64,000 bases of DNA from Heterodera schachtii (lineage: Eukaryota; Nematoda; Chromadorea; Rhabditida; Heteroderidae). Location: assembly GCA_023374025.1 (NCBI GenBank), contig SIJG01000009.1, forward strand, positions 155,591 to 219,590, in the 5' to 3' direction. The position numbers and the translations under genes are program-made. Of the stretch, positions 20,800 through 31,679 are shown piece after piece. Within the stretch, counting starts at the first letter, position 1; every line of letters begins with the position of its first letter. A model generated the notes under the pieces. That model did no database searches. It was not told where the DNA came from and saw only the letters and a program-made list of their open reading frames with translations.

Positions 20800-22836
20800 A
20801 TGTCAACTCGCCGACGCCGACTCGCCGATGGTCGACTCGCCGACGCCAACTCGCCGATGGTTGACTCGCCGACAACACGACTCGCCGACGTCGACTCGCC
20901 GATAAATTGTGCAAAAATTTAATTTTTTTAATTTATCAAAAAAGTCAAAGACGGATTGCCAAACATAATAAAAACCAAAATGAAGTAATATAGGAGAAAC
21001 ATGAACATCAAAAATCAACCCATAATAAAGTTATGCGCTAAACCACGCAAATACTCCAAAACATTGCCGACTTCATAATTCTGCACTTTTCTCAGTATAC
21101 GCTCATCGGCTTCCTGGTACCGTGGCCTTTTTGATGGACCTTCCTGACCTCGAACATATTCTTCATAATCTGCATCTAAACCTTTCTGAATTTTTCTTAA
21201 ATCGTCAATAAAACGCCAAATATGTGGGTGAGCATAGCCAAATCCGATTTTCAATTTTCGATTGCATGCTTCAGCATAGTTGTTGATACGGTCGCTGCCT
21301 TCCAAAGTACGCTGAAAAACAGTCCAAATATCATAGGAAAATTTTGGGGGTGCCCTTGTTCCATTGTTTCGGAGTCTTCCAACATAAGTGTTAGTAAACC
21401 ATTCAAAAATAGGCTCAAGTTCCGGGTAAAGCTCAAGAGTATGATCTTCGAGTTGCTGTAAGGATTGAATTATATCCTCTTCCGGAATGAATGCAATCGC
21501 AGTAATCATTCGAGAATGAAGTGCAAAATTTGCATCCGTATTGTAGCGACCTAAAAGATGTGCTGAAGACAAATGTTTGCGTAGGTTTTGTAAGAGATGA
21601 AAAAAACAGCCTCTTATTTCGGTGTCAGCAAATTTTTCGCGGATTGCCAAATGAATGCTGTGCTCAAAATCCACACTAATAGAATCTGGGTTGAATTGTG
21701 GCCAAATATCTTTGATCATTTGGAAAAGTTTCGAATATGTAGCTGCATCTTTGTTTGGAAGAAGACAAAAGAGCACCGGAAAAACGAAGCCACCACGTCG
21801 AGCAAGAATGACAAAAATCTGTTGAAAAAGCGGAGGAGAAACCGAAAACGTTCCGTCCATGAAAACTTCCTTCATTTGGTGACTCCAAGTTCCACTGTAT
21901 TGCCGACCAAAAATTAAGACCCGATTATTGTCGCCAAATCCAGAATCAGCCAGCAAAAAATTTTCAAAAACGCCCGTGGACAATTCGTAACGCTGGTACT
22001 CAATTGGCATTTGGATTTCTTGACGCGTTGGTGGGTTTACAGGAGCATTTCGTTCCTGATGACGAGCACGGTTAACTGTTAGGCGAACGGAATTTTTCGT
22101 TGGCGCACGTCCTAAAATGGCAATTTCGGCATTTGATAGAACATGACTTCGAATGGTTGTCGGGTTCTCCTGTGTCTGCACGGATCGATTCTTAATTGCT
22201 GTATGAATTTTTGCCATTTCAACGTTTAAAGCATCGCCGGTTTCTGAACAAATATGTTTTCCGTGCTCTGAAACCAAAGTGCCATCTTCCAAATTCGTCC
22301 ATATACGACCACGACAGCCACGAATTTCACATCTCCAGAATTGCACCATTCCACTTGCACTGACTTTGTCTTTGACGTACAGATACCCATTAAGAGTATA
22401 TTTCTGTTCGGCACGTTGACTTTGAATTTGTTGCAGGTTTTGCATTGTAAAAAAATAAATTGCTGTATGATCAGAGATAAAAACGCGAATGCAAACAAAA
22501 TTTTTAAACTGGCTTGGGTTTTTGGCCTTTCATTTGGCTACAATTTTAATGTTTCCTCAATTTTTTTTTTGCACATCATTCGGCGTTGGCGACGCGTATT
22601 ATTGGCGAGAATTCAATTTTTTTCTATTTTTGTCTTTTTATCTAAGTACGGAAAAATTAAAATTTCGTTTTAAAAAATTAATTTTTTTCTTTTAAAAAAT
22701 TAAAATTTTCCACGATTTTTTGCACAATTTATCGGCGAGTCGACGTCGGCGAGTTGTGTTGTCGGCGAGTTAACCATCGGCGAGTTGGCGTCGGCGAGTC
22801 GACCATCGGCGAGTCGGCGTCGGCGAGTTGAACTGT
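20800..22836. mobile_element. MULE (Mutator-like element) with tandem-repeat TIRs, possibly autonomous
   Basis: Inverted ends of about 110 bp, made of tandem GTCGGCGAGTC-like units, run from TCAACTCGCCGACGCCGACT at 20800 to the reverse complement near 22836. They enclose one complete transposase frame. A 9-bp target duplication could not be verified because the insertion lies in poly-C sequence. Confidence 0.85.
21015..22445 (-). CDS. FLYWCH zinc-finger MULE transposase (476 aa)
   Basis: One uninterrupted frame from ATG at 22445 to the stop at 21015. Residues 15-66 form a FLYWCH-type zinc finger (W37, C39, C44, H61, H64). A linker to residue 150 is followed by the MULE domain: first Asp in VFMDGTFSVSP (D197), second in SISVDFEHSIHLAI (D259), the conserved CxxH in GCFFHLL (C280, H283), and Glu in NNYAEACNRKL (E392). 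The C-terminal IWRFIDDLRKIQ motif (residues 409-420) is typical of nematode FLYWCH-MULE proteins. All recognisable catalytic residues are in place, so it may be active. It sits between matching TIRs. Confidence 0.9.
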   Translation of the reverse strand: MQNLQQIQSQRAEQKYTLNGYLYVKDKVSASGMVQFWRCEIRGCRGRIWTNLEDGTLVSEHGKHICSETGDALNVEMAKIHTAIKNRSVQTQENPTTIRSHVLSNAEIAILGRAPTKNSVRLTVNRARHQERNAPVNPPTRQEIQMPIEYQRYELSTGVFENFLLADSGFGDNNRVLIFGRQYSGTWSHQMKEVFMDGTFSVSPPLFQQIFVILARRGGFVFPVLFCLLPNKDAATYSKLFQMIKDIWPQFNPDSISVDFEHSIHLAIREKFADTEIRGCFFHLLQNLRKHLSSAHLLGRYNTDANFALHSRMITAIAFIPEEDIIQSLQQLEDHTLELYPELEPIFEWFTNTYVGRLRNNGTRAPPKFSYDIWTVFQRTLEGSDRINNYAEACNRKLKIGFGYAHPHIWRFIDDLRKIQKGLDADYEEYVRGQEGPSKRPRYQEADERILRKVQNYEVGNVLEYLRGLAHNFIMG

Positions 22837-23294
22837 TCCCCCCCCCCCCCCCCCCCCCAACCCTTGTTCCCCAGAAGTTTTTTAGTAAAAGCGCCGCAAA
22901 AAAATCAATGATTTTTCACGCTCATCAGAATTCACAAAATGCTTATTACAAACAAAAAATTGCTCAAATTGATCATGGACGGTCAAAAATACAACATTTG
23001 AACATTTTAAATGTGTTTTGAATAAATTTGTAAAAATGAGGATTTGACACAAAATGAGGCTTTTTTTCTTGCCAAATGAGGCTTTTGAAAATTTTCATCT
23101 GCGAGCCCTGTACTTACATATAATACAATTTGTGATCACCGCAACAAAAGAACAATTTTATTTTTATACGTCTAATCCATTATCCAACACCGCAATTCAA
23201 TTGATCGATCACTTCTCCACAATTCATTCATCCACTTCTGCTGCTGATCACTTGGCCGATCATTGCATCACTAAAAAAGAAAACAAATTGTGAA

Positions 23295-23437
23295 AGTTGG
23301 TCGTCATCGTTGTAAAGATGGGCCAAATTTGATGGACCAAAACATCCCAAATGTGCTGAAGACAAATTCAAATTCAAATTCAAATTGGTGCCACCTATGT
23401 CCCAAATGTGCTTGTTCATAGTGAGAAATGTGATCAC
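23295..23437 (-). pseudogene. Fragment of F-box-like family B exon 3
   Basis: The minus strand reads VITFLTMNKHIWDIGGTNLN, then NLNLSSAHLGCF, matching family B VIAFLRSNKHIWDRNGTKLE. A TTTGAA triplication gives NLNLNL. A family A tail-exon remnant (ATGATCGGCCAAGTGATCAG reversed) lies beside it at 23240-23275. Confidence 0.65.
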
Positions 23438-23471
23438 GGCATCGTCAATATAGCTATTTGTACATATGTAT

Positions 23472-24628
23472 CAGGGGTGGGACAACTCTCGCCTCTCGTC
23501 TCTCGCCTCTCGCCAACTCTCGCCATTTTTGGTACTCTCGCCTCTCGTCTCTCGCCTCTCGTTTTTTGGGACGAGAGGCGAGAGTTGAAAATACACCCCT
23601 AAAGATTGAACTTTTGAGCAGTCAGAAAAATTTTCAAATTTACGCGAAAAAAAATCAGAAATCTCTTTCTCTCCTTCCTTAATGTCCTCTATTTTTCGGA
23701 TAGGTTCAATTCAAATATGGTCTGGTGGCTAAACCTTCTGCCTTTCATTATTTTTCTCTTGGGTTCAATTCCCCAACGGTACAGAATTTTTTTTTATAAT
23801 TTCTTTAAATTATTTTTCAATTGAAATTTTAATTAATAAAAAATATTTCTATTTAAAAATTACTATTTTTTCTTTTTTTAAACAGCCTAAAACTGCAAAT
23901 TTAACCAAAACTTTGATCATTTTTTGACAAATTCTGTTAACAAATCTCACTCAAAATTTCAAATTTTTTTTTCCGGCGGCGCCTATCGGCACCGCCGGAC
24001 CCCGCACCCGCCCCAATGTAAAACAGCGCCACAAAAAAAGCTAGTTAAAAACAAAAAATTTAAAAAACAAGTTTTGGTCATTTTTGAATAAAATCTGTTA
24101 ACAAATCCGAAGTCAATTTTCAAAAATTTTTCGGCGGCGCCTACCGGCACCGCCCGATCCCAACTGTCCCCGAAGTTTAAAAAACGCACCACAAAAAAAG
24201 GTGGTTTGAATGGCAAAAAATGGACAAATAATAAAGTTTGTTTATAAAATAACTATATTGCATGAAAATATTTATTTTATTTTGAAGAAAAAATTTTAAG
24301 ATTTTTTTTGGATTTTTCAGGACCCGGACTCGGTTTAAAAGCTAGGGCCCTGACCCGGCTTTTCTGGACCCGGCAATACCCTGACCCGGTATTTGCCCAA
24401 ATACCCGGGCCCGTAACCCTAATTTAATATACGATTTTGAAGTTTTTAAAAAATAAGGCTACAGAAAAAAATTGAAAAACTCTCGCCTCTCGTCCTCTCG
24501 CCTCTCGCCAACTCTCGTGTTTTTGGGGACTCTCGCCTCTCGCCAAACTCTCGCTCTCGTCTTTTTGGTGACTCTCGCCTCTCGCCAAACTCTCGCTCTC
24601 GTCTTTTCTGAGACAAGTCACACCCCTG
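23472..24628. mobile_element. Composite MITE with CTCTCGCC arrays and two GC-box repeats
   Basis: Ends CAGGGGTG and CACACCCCTG are inverted. Each end carries a minisatellite of CTCTCGCCTCTCGT units (23486-23590 and 24480-24605). The middle holds a tRNA-like promoter (23718-23772) and two GC-box repeats (23975 and 24133). The flanks (ATATGTAT / TTACTTAC) do not match, so target duplication is unproven. Confidence 0.65.
23715..23775 (+). ncRNA. tRNA-like Pol III promoter (SINE head), copy 1
   Basis: A box-A-like TGGTCTGGTGG (23718-23728) and an exact box B GGTTCAATTCC (23762-23772) are spaced as in tRNA genes. The acceptor stem is not preserved, so this is a tRNA-derived promoter, not a tRNA gene. 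About 200 nt downstream follows a GC-box repeat, the same order as at 27.6-27.9 kb. Confidence 0.55.
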
Positions 24629-25069
24629 TTACTTACCTACATCATTAATAGGGCTGGGAATTTAAGTCAAATGACTTTTTTTTTCCTGATTTCAAATGAC
24701 TTAAAAATTACCCCTTAATTTTGTGCATCACTTTTTAAATGGTAATTAAACCGATTTATTGGAGGCAAAGTGACCACCGACTTTATCATTAGGTCAAAAG
24801 AATGAGCCTGGAATTTCAGTCAATTTATCCTAAAGGCAAATATACATATAATACAATTTGTGATCACTGCAACAATTTTATATACATCAGATGGGCTCAA
24901 ATTCATTATCCAACTCCACAATTCAATTAAATAGAACATTTCTCAACAAATCGTTCAGTCATTTCTTCTGCTGATCACTTGGGCCGGGCGTTGCGTCGAG
25001 AAGCCTAAAAAACGAAAAGCATAAAAATGGATATTTGAACAAGCATTATTCATTCATCACTGACCCATC

Positions 25070-26319
25070 TCAGATGTCGATCCGATTACACTGGTCCATA
25101 AAGTTCCATCCAATCGCTTCCTCCTCCCATTTTGTCCATTTGCTTTCGTCGCGCACAATCGGAGAACGGATCAGCAGAACACGGCGGATATCGTTCATCT
25201 TCTTCAACGTCAATTGCTCCCGGGTCAATTCGTTGATCAGAACAAATGGCACAACGTAGTTATCAAAAGACAAATGAAATCGAATGACGACAATCAAATT
25301 GACGGGAGATGAAGCATTGGCAAAGGTCTAAAATAAAAGTGCGCCAATAAACTTTTGCCAAAAACGAGTTGAAAATATCGTCCAAAATATTTTTGTAGTC
25401 AACAAACCCCACAAAGACCGTAAAAATGCCAAATAAAATAATCAAATCGCAATCACCGCTTTGAAGTCTTCAATCCTTGACGACCAATTCCCCAAATTCA
25501 TGTACAACCAGCATTTGAACACCTTTGGCACATTGTCAGGACGTGGAGTGAAAAGCCATTTGGCCAACACTTCTCCATTCGAAGCATTGGCACTGTCATC
25601 ACATGGAAATTTGGTGAAGAACCCATTGGAATAAGCATTGACAACACGAAGTGATGGACAGTCGTCGAGAATTGACGGCACGGATTTGCGCAAACGGTAG
25701 AAACTTTCTTTGGACAATTGAATGCCACGAATGTTTGTCGCGATCATGGGCCAAATGTTGCGCCAAATCGACTCCAAAGTGCGGTCATCGAAGTACGTGT
25801 TGTCGATGGTCAAATGAATGGGACGGGCGGCCAAAATTGGACGAAAACGGTGGAGAAAAGTGATGGCATTGTTGTTGAAGTACCTGTGAAAAATGATGGA
25901 ATCGTTTTAGAAATCAGAAAAGCATCAAAATCTCACTTCAATGAAATGGCTTTGAATCCGACGACTCTCTTTGGCAACGGCTTTTGCGTGATCCCAAACG
26001 ATTCCAAATTGGCATTGACAACATCCATTTCCTTGGTGCCATCCGCTTCGAACTTCATTTTGATTTTCATCGATCCCAAAGTCCAGAAGCGAGTCTTGAA
26101 GTGTTCATCCACGTAGAAGTCAAAACGGTGGCTGATCATCGCAATTCCAAGGCCAAGTTGTGAAGCCGGAAGCAAATCGTACACACAAAGCCAACAGTCA
26201 GCGGAGATGAAACTGAAGAAAGGGAAAACAAAATTTAAAATTGAAATTTTTAAAATGGCGTTTTAATTTTACATTGCTTTCGCCATTTTCTGCTCCGCTT
26301 CGTTTTGGTTGTCAGACAT
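25070..26319 (-). CDS. F-box-like family A protein A7 (335 aa), inverted twin of A2
   Basis: Exons 26273-26319, 25937-26212, 25457-25883 and 25070-25327 join to 335 codons plus stop. The product differs from A2 at few positions (for example an extra codon in PIHLTIDNTYFDDRTL and WTKWEEEAIGW). Order: MSDNQNEAEQKMAKA, F-box-like FISADCWLCVYDLLPASQLG, YFNNNAITFLHRF, AKWLFTPRPDNVPK, ELTREQLTLKK, and stop after RIDI. An untranslated tail-exon remnant is kept at about 24965-25005 with its TTTTTTAG acceptor and would read LLDATPGPSDQQ. It shares a divergent promoter region with A8. Confidence 0.78.
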
Positions 26320-26742
26320 TTTGTTGAGCGGAAATGATTAAGACAGTTTTCGTCGGATTTCTATTGGCTTAGCAAAGATGAAAAAATCATGTGAAAATCA
26401 GCAATTTCCCGGAGGTTTGCGAGGTCTCCTCTGATCGCGAAACAGAAATACTTATCCATTTTGACCAATTCTAATCCCAAAACACGAAATGTAATTTTTG
26501 ACTCGATTCATTAATTCAAAAACACCCAACAGACCAAAAGATGAAAATTAAATGGCGAATGGAAAATGAAAAATGGCGGAGGAGCAGCCACTTAAGGTAA
26601 AATGCCGAAAAGAAATGCACAAAATGTACAAAGTAATTTTTGAAGCAATTGTCAGGTAGAAAAATTGGATGAAAGCGACGAAAAGAAATAAATGGCAAAT
26701 GAAATAATAGTAATAATAATGAAAGTGGCGGAGGAGCAGCCA

Positions 26743-26818
26743 CTTTTATATTAATTTATTTTACCAATTTTTACCCAATTTTAATAATCAGTCGTATTTT
26801 GACGCCTTATTATAAAAG
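26743..26818. promoter_or_regulatory. Divergent TATA pair between A7 and A8
   Basis: Minus-strand TATAAAAG (26743-26750) faces A7 and plus-strand TATAAAAG (26811-26818) faces A8. This is the inverted counterpart of 6925-6992. Confidence 0.6.
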
Positions 26819-27224
26819 CCATCACTCCCCTTCCATTTTCTTTCATTCATCACTCACTTTTTCCTTCCTTTTTGCTTCAGCAAAGGATAGGATTTCCTTG
26901 CTATTCTCGGATTTTCTTTTCTTTTTTAATTTACAAATTTTTTTCTGTTTTCTAATAAGCAAATTTTTTGCCTCATCAAATGTCAGACCGCCGAAAAGAA
27001 GCGGAGGAAAAAATGGCAAAAGCAATGTAAAATTAAATTAAAATGCCAATTTTCAATTTTAAATTTTGTTTTCCTTTTTTTCAGTTTCATCTCCGCCGAT
27101 TGTTGCTTTTGTGTGTTCGATTTGCTTCCGGCTTATCAACTTGGCCTCGGAATTGCACTGATCAGCCACAGATTCAATTTTTACGTCGATGAACACTTCA
27201 AAACGCAAAAATAGACGTTGAAAC

Positions 27225-28197
27225 TAGAGTTGAGCGGGACCGGGAAATTTGACAAAAACCGGGACCGGGACTTGCCGGGACTAGAAAAGTCGGGACCGGG
27301 ACCTCGATTTTCGTCCGGGACCGGGACCGCGAGAAAAGCCGGGACCGGGACCAACCGGGACTTTTCCCAAGTGAAATTTTTTTTGAAAAAAAATTTAAAA
27401 ATTTGAGTGCACTTTGTTACGAAAATTGCCTATATACAAAAATGTACCCATAAAATTTTTTAATTTTCGTTTCGAGGAGGAATTCAAGTAAATTTTTAAA
27501 AATTTTCATTTCGGGGGGGGGGATCTTGGAATTTTCTGTCCAAAATTCTGGATTTTTTAAATAAATTAACAATCTTTTAAATCTTTTGCTTTTAAATCGC
27601 TGTTTTTGTGGCGCTGTTTTTTCGAGAAAATTTTTTAGGAACATTGGGAGGGGGCGGGGTCCGGCGGTGCCGATAGGCGCCGCCGGAAAAATTTTTAAAT
27701 TTTGAATGGAATATGTTAACAGAATTTGCCAAAAAATGACCAAATATTAAGTTAATTTGTGGGTTTTTAGGCTGTTTAAAAATGAAAAAAAAATTTTAAG
27801 TTGAAATATTTTTTATTAATTAAGTTCAATTAAAATAAATGGTAAAGAAAATATAAAAAAATTTCTTTTCCATCGAGGAATTGAACCCAAGAGCAGACCA
27901 CCGAAGGTCAGAAGGTTTAGCCACTACACCACATAAGATCACGAAGGAACACTTTAAATGAAATAAATAATTTAATTTTTTTTTTCTCAAAAATTTCTCC
28001 TTCTCACCAATTCCCTTCTCATTTCTCACCCAGATCCCCATTCTTACCAGTGCTTATTTAGTCCCGCCGGGACCGGGACTGGCAAAACCGGGACCGGGAT
28101 TTCTGTTTTTCCAAAAACCGGGACCGGGACCGGGACCTGAAAAAACCGGGATTTCCCGCCCCGGTCCCGGTCCCGGTCCCGGTCCCGCTCAACTCTA
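27225..28197. mobile_element. hAT-type MITE, 973 bp, TSD GTTGAAAC, carrying a SINE-like insert
   Basis: Ends TAGAGTTGAGCGGGACCGGG and its reverse complement are flanked by the perfect 8-bp duplication GTTGAAAC (27217-27224 and 28198-28205), inside exon 2 of A8. Subterminal arrays consist of CGGGACCGGGA units. The middle contains a GC-box repeat (27660) and the tRNA-like promoter (27870-27935). Confidence 0.92.
27870..27935 (-). ncRNA. tRNA-like Pol III promoter (SINE head), copy 2
   Basis: On the minus strand box A TGGTGTAGTGG (27921-27931) and box B GGTTCAATTCC (27877-27887) match the consensus exactly and are 33 nt apart. The following roughly 200 nt and the GC-box repeat at about 27660-27690 come in the same order as after the copy at 23718. 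It looks like the head of a tRNA-derived SINE. Confidence 0.6.
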
Positions 28198-28260
28198 GTT
28201 GAAACCCATGCAAATTTGGAGCAAAATTGGACTCGTAAAATGGCATTGGACCACTAAAAA

Positions 28261-29790
28261 TTGGGTAATAGTGTAGTTTGTCCCCCCCCCCCCGCCCCCT
28301 TTTTTTTGCAAAAAATTTTTTTTTGATGTCATAAAAACAAGTTTCCTAGGCTTTTCGGGGTCGCTGATCACGAATCCGGCATCCACTTTGGCCAATTCGA
28401 AATGAAATCCAGGACCAGAATTCGAACAAAAAGTCGAAACCTGGTTTAAATCTTTTATTGCAAGTTTTGTGGTTTTCAGAATGTTTCAATATGTTTACAG
28501 CATTTTTAGACGAAAAATGCAAAATTCAAAAGTTGGATTAAATCATCGTTTTCCAACAGCTTCCCCAGGGCCGAGTGGTACGGCAGAAATGAATGAACTA
28601 ATTATTATTAAAAATGGAACTTTTTAAAGACCCTAAAGTTGTCCATTTTTGGTGAAAATTATCTGTCGAGTGGCCATATTAACACCGCAGCCGACGACAT
28701 CACCAGCACGATAAGAGTACTCCGAATTTTCGACTTTTCCATTTTCCGTTAATGCAAAATTGCCATAACTCGAATATGCAAAAGTGCCCGATCGATAAAT
28801 TAATTCAAATTAGACGACCAATTCATCGTAACTGTGCTGTGTATTTTAGGCCTAACGAAAAGGGATAGAAATTTGAGTCGCGAAAATCTTCAAAAGGTCG
28901 GCAATCATGTCTTTTACTGGTCCCGAACAATTTTTTTTTAAAGTTTTCTGAAATTCTAATAATATGTTTCTTGTGGTATTTTTAGGCGCTGAGTACGAAT
29001 CCGACCTCCTTTTTGGCGAATTCCGAGCCCTGAACCCGAATTCGAACATTTTTCGAAAAAAATTTTTTGGAATTTGATTTTTAATTCTAAAAACGGTTTA
29101 AATGATCTATTTATTGAAGCATTGAGTGATGTGGATGCCAGATCCGTGATCAGCGGCCCCGAAAACCATTGGAAATGCGTTTTCATGGCTTTCGGAAACA
29201 AAAAATTTTTTCGAAAAACGTTCGAATTCGGGTTCAGTGTTCGGAATTCGCCAAAAAGGAGGCCGGATTCGTACTCAGCGCCTCAAAATACCCCACGAAA
29301 CATATTATTAGAATTTTCAGAAAAGTTTAAAAAACAATTTTTTTCGGGACCAGTAAAAGACATGATTGCCAAGCATTTATTTATTTTCGCACGATTCAGC
29401 TCAGCAATTCTGGCAATCAAAACACTCAATTCTTCCGATGTGCTCAGACTTGGAAAAATTGTTAAAAATTAAAAATAAATAAATAATAATTTAAAATATT
29501 TTTGATTGCTTTTTTTTATTTTAATATTTACGTCGAAATGGCGAGAAATCGACTTTCCCGACCCGGTCCCGTGCAACTCTAGTTATAAGTGAATTTTCAT
29601 ACCATTTAGCACAAATTTAATGGTTTTTGGCTAAAAAAAATTTTAAGTTTTGTGTCCGAAGGAATACAATTTTTTTGAGCCGAATAAATTAAAGTTGATC
29701 ACTTCAACAAAAGGAACAATTTTATAAACGCCAAATTAATTATCCAACGCCGCAATTTCAATTTGATCGGTCAGTTCTCAACAATTGATT
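28261..29790. repeat. Repeat-rich stretch with a foldback of GATCACGAATCC units
   Basis: No gene is seen. One forward unit is at 28335-28430. From about 28900 to 29380 two arms (GGCAATCATGTCTTTTACTG at 28902 and its inverse near 29355; GGCGCTGAGTACGAATCCG at 28985 and its inverse near 29275) form a foldback around an inner unit at 29140-29185. A stray end of the GGGACCGGG MITE type (GCAACTCTAG) occurs at 29573-29582. Confidence 0.55.
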
Positions 29791-29793
29791 CAT

Positions 29794-31068
29794 TCACTTC
29801 TGCTGCTGATCACTTGGGCCGGGATTTGCATCGAGAAGGCTAAAAATCAGAACATCACAAAAAATTTGAATAATTTATCCGCTTACCCATCTCCGATTTC
29901 GTCCTCGTTATAAATGTAAATGCCAATTTTGTTCCATTGGTCATAAGTTTGCCAGCCAATCGCTTCCTTTTCCCATTTGCTTTCATCGCGCGCAATTGGA
30001 CAACGGATCAGCAGAAAACGATCACTATTGTTAGTTCTTTTCAGCGCCAATTGTTCACGGGTCAATTCGTTGGTCAGATCGAAGAGCAAAACGGAGTCAG
30101 CAAAAGGCGGCGGAAACCAAATAGAAATGATGAAATTGATGGGAGATGAAGCACTGGTAACAGCCTAAAATGTGGAAAAAATTGATTAAAGAAATATGAA
30201 ATGAAAGCACCGCTTTGAACGGTTCAATATTCAACGGCCAATTCACATTATCCACGTGCAACGAGCAGAACAACACTTTTGGCACATTGTCAGGACGGGC
30301 AGTGAAAAGCCATTTGGCCACCGCCTGTCCATCCGATGCCATGGCACTTTCATCGGCCGGAAATATGGCGAAGAAATTTATAGTCAAGGCATTGATAAGG
30401 CGAAGAGATGGACAGTCGTTGAGAATTGACGGGACGAATTTGCGCAAACGGTGGAAAAATATGGCGGTACAATCGCAAGCCATGAGTGTTTTTTTCGAGC
30501 ATTGGCCAAGTGTTGTGCAAAAAGAACTCCAAAATGCGTTCATTGTTCGTGTGGATAGACAAATTAATTTGACAGGCGACGAAAAGTTGACGAAAATGGT
30601 GAAGAAAAGCGATGGCATTTTGGTCGATGAAACTAAAATGGAGCGGAATTGTTGTTAAAATTTTTGTATAATCATCAGTTTTACGTGATGACGATGCGTT
30701 CGAATCCGCTGACTTTCCGTGGCATTTGAATTGACGGAATTGGCAATGGTTTTCCATGGGAAGTGACAATTTCCATTTCCTTCGTGACATTCTCGCCAAT
30801 TTTTCTTTCAATTTGAATAGGTTTCAGCGTCCATTTTCGTGTTTTGAAGTGTTCGTTGACGTAAAAGTCAAATCGGTGACTGATCATTGCAATTCCAAGG
30901 CCAAGTTGACGAGGCGGCAGCAATTCGAAGACAAAAAGCCAACAATCCGCGGAGATGAAACTGAAAAAAAAGAAAAACAAAATTTAAAATTGAAATTTTT
31001 AAAATGGCGTTTTAATTTTACATTGCTTTTGCCATCTTTTCTTCAGCTTCTTTTTGGCGGTCTGACAT
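29794..31068 (-). pseudogene. F-box-like family A copy A9, one-base frameshift in exon 3
   Basis: Exons 31022-31068, 30685-30960, 30211-30632, 29887-30164 and 29794-29839 have all splice sites and the tail LLDANPGPSDQQQK. Exon 3 is 422 nt instead of 421. A one-base insertion near 30465-30475 (TTGTACCGCCATATTTTTCC versus TTGTCCGCCTCATTTTTCC in paralogues) shifts the frame between HGLRL and FFHRLRKFVPSILND. Everything else is open, so it is a young pseudogene or a sequencing error. The product would otherwise be a full-length family A protein. Confidence 0.75.
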
Positions 31069-31679
31069 TTTGTTGAGGGGAAATTATTAAGACAGTTTTG
31101 GACGGACTTAAATTTGCTTAGTAAAATTTTAATTCGTTCAAATTAAACAACAAAACTAACAAAATGAAAAAACAATTGGAATTTTAGTAATATGGAGGGG
31201 CTCAAAAAACGGGTCGGTGTCACTTTGGCGCCGGTATTTTGGTGCGAGGTTTTTGGCGCAATTCGCCTGAATTTTTGGTATGTAGCAAAAATAATATTTG
31301 TAGAAAAAATGACAGTCATTGCAATTTTCTCTGTCTTTTATACGAATTTTTAATGAAAAAAAAAAATTGGGCCGTTGGCCATTCATTCATTCTCCTCCCA
31401 ACGTCGTTCGTTTTCCATCCAACAATGCCAGGTTGATTGAATGAATGGTTTAGCTCTAAACCGCGAGACGAGCATAAGGCCCCTGAGGGGGGTTGAACAA
31501 TAGAGCCCCCGGGGGCTATACCACGGTTCCTATCGTTATGTTGGACCTCTAATTAAACATTTTTACAATCAATTACAATTTCAGGAAATCGCTTAATTTA
31601 TCCTAAAGGCAAATATACACATACATATAATACAATTTGTGATCACTGCAACAAAAAAGAACAATTTTATATACATCAG
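31069..31679. other. Intergenic DNA with the left end of the direct duplication
   Basis: From about 31528 (CACGGTTCCTATCGTTATGT) the sequence pairs with 38350 onward. A GC-rich palindrome GAGCCCCCGGGGGCTATA at 31503 is present. No gene was seen. Confidence 0.4.

Larger units (their letters stand above)
20748..22870. repeat. GC-box repeat copy split by the MULE
   Basis: The left part (CCCGGCGGCGTCTATCGGCA followed by poly-C, 20750-20795) and right part (poly-C, then GTTCCCCAGAAGTTTTTTAG and GCGCCGCAAAAA, 22839-22905) are the two halves of one GC-box repeat. The MULE inserted in or beside its C-run. Left run about 17 C, right run about 20 C. Confidence 0.55.
26980..28260 (+). pseudogene. F-box-like family A copy A8, nonsense codon plus hAT insertion
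   Basis: Exon 1 (26980-27026, MSDRRKEAEEKMAKA) and the exon 2 acceptor (27085) are intact. The F-box-like part FISADCCFCVFDLLPAYQLG is followed by a TAG where paralogues have the Trp of FKTRKW. The element 27225-28197 is inserted a few bases later, and the exon resumes as LKPMQIWSKIG before degenerating at about 28260. Exons 3-5 are missing. Confidence 0.85.

Noticed and set aside
23472..24628. Eight-bp target duplication for the CTCTCGCC element
   Set aside because: Flanks ATATGTAT and TTACTTAC differ too much; the right flank abuts another repeat, so the original site may be lost.
27870..27935. A functional tRNA gene
   Set aside because: Box A and box B fit, but no matching acceptor stem or clear anticodon arm can be folded, and the context is a MITE. 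Kept as tRNA-like promoter only.
28200..28260. A new exon after the MITE in A8
   Set aside because: It is the continuation of A8 exon 2 (LKPMQIWSKIG), already degenerate.
30215..30658. 147-codon plus-strand frame in the region of A9
   Set aside because: It is the antisense of exon 3. Similar antisense frames occur opposite exons 2 and 3 of most copies because of codon bias, and they have no start context or conservation of their own.
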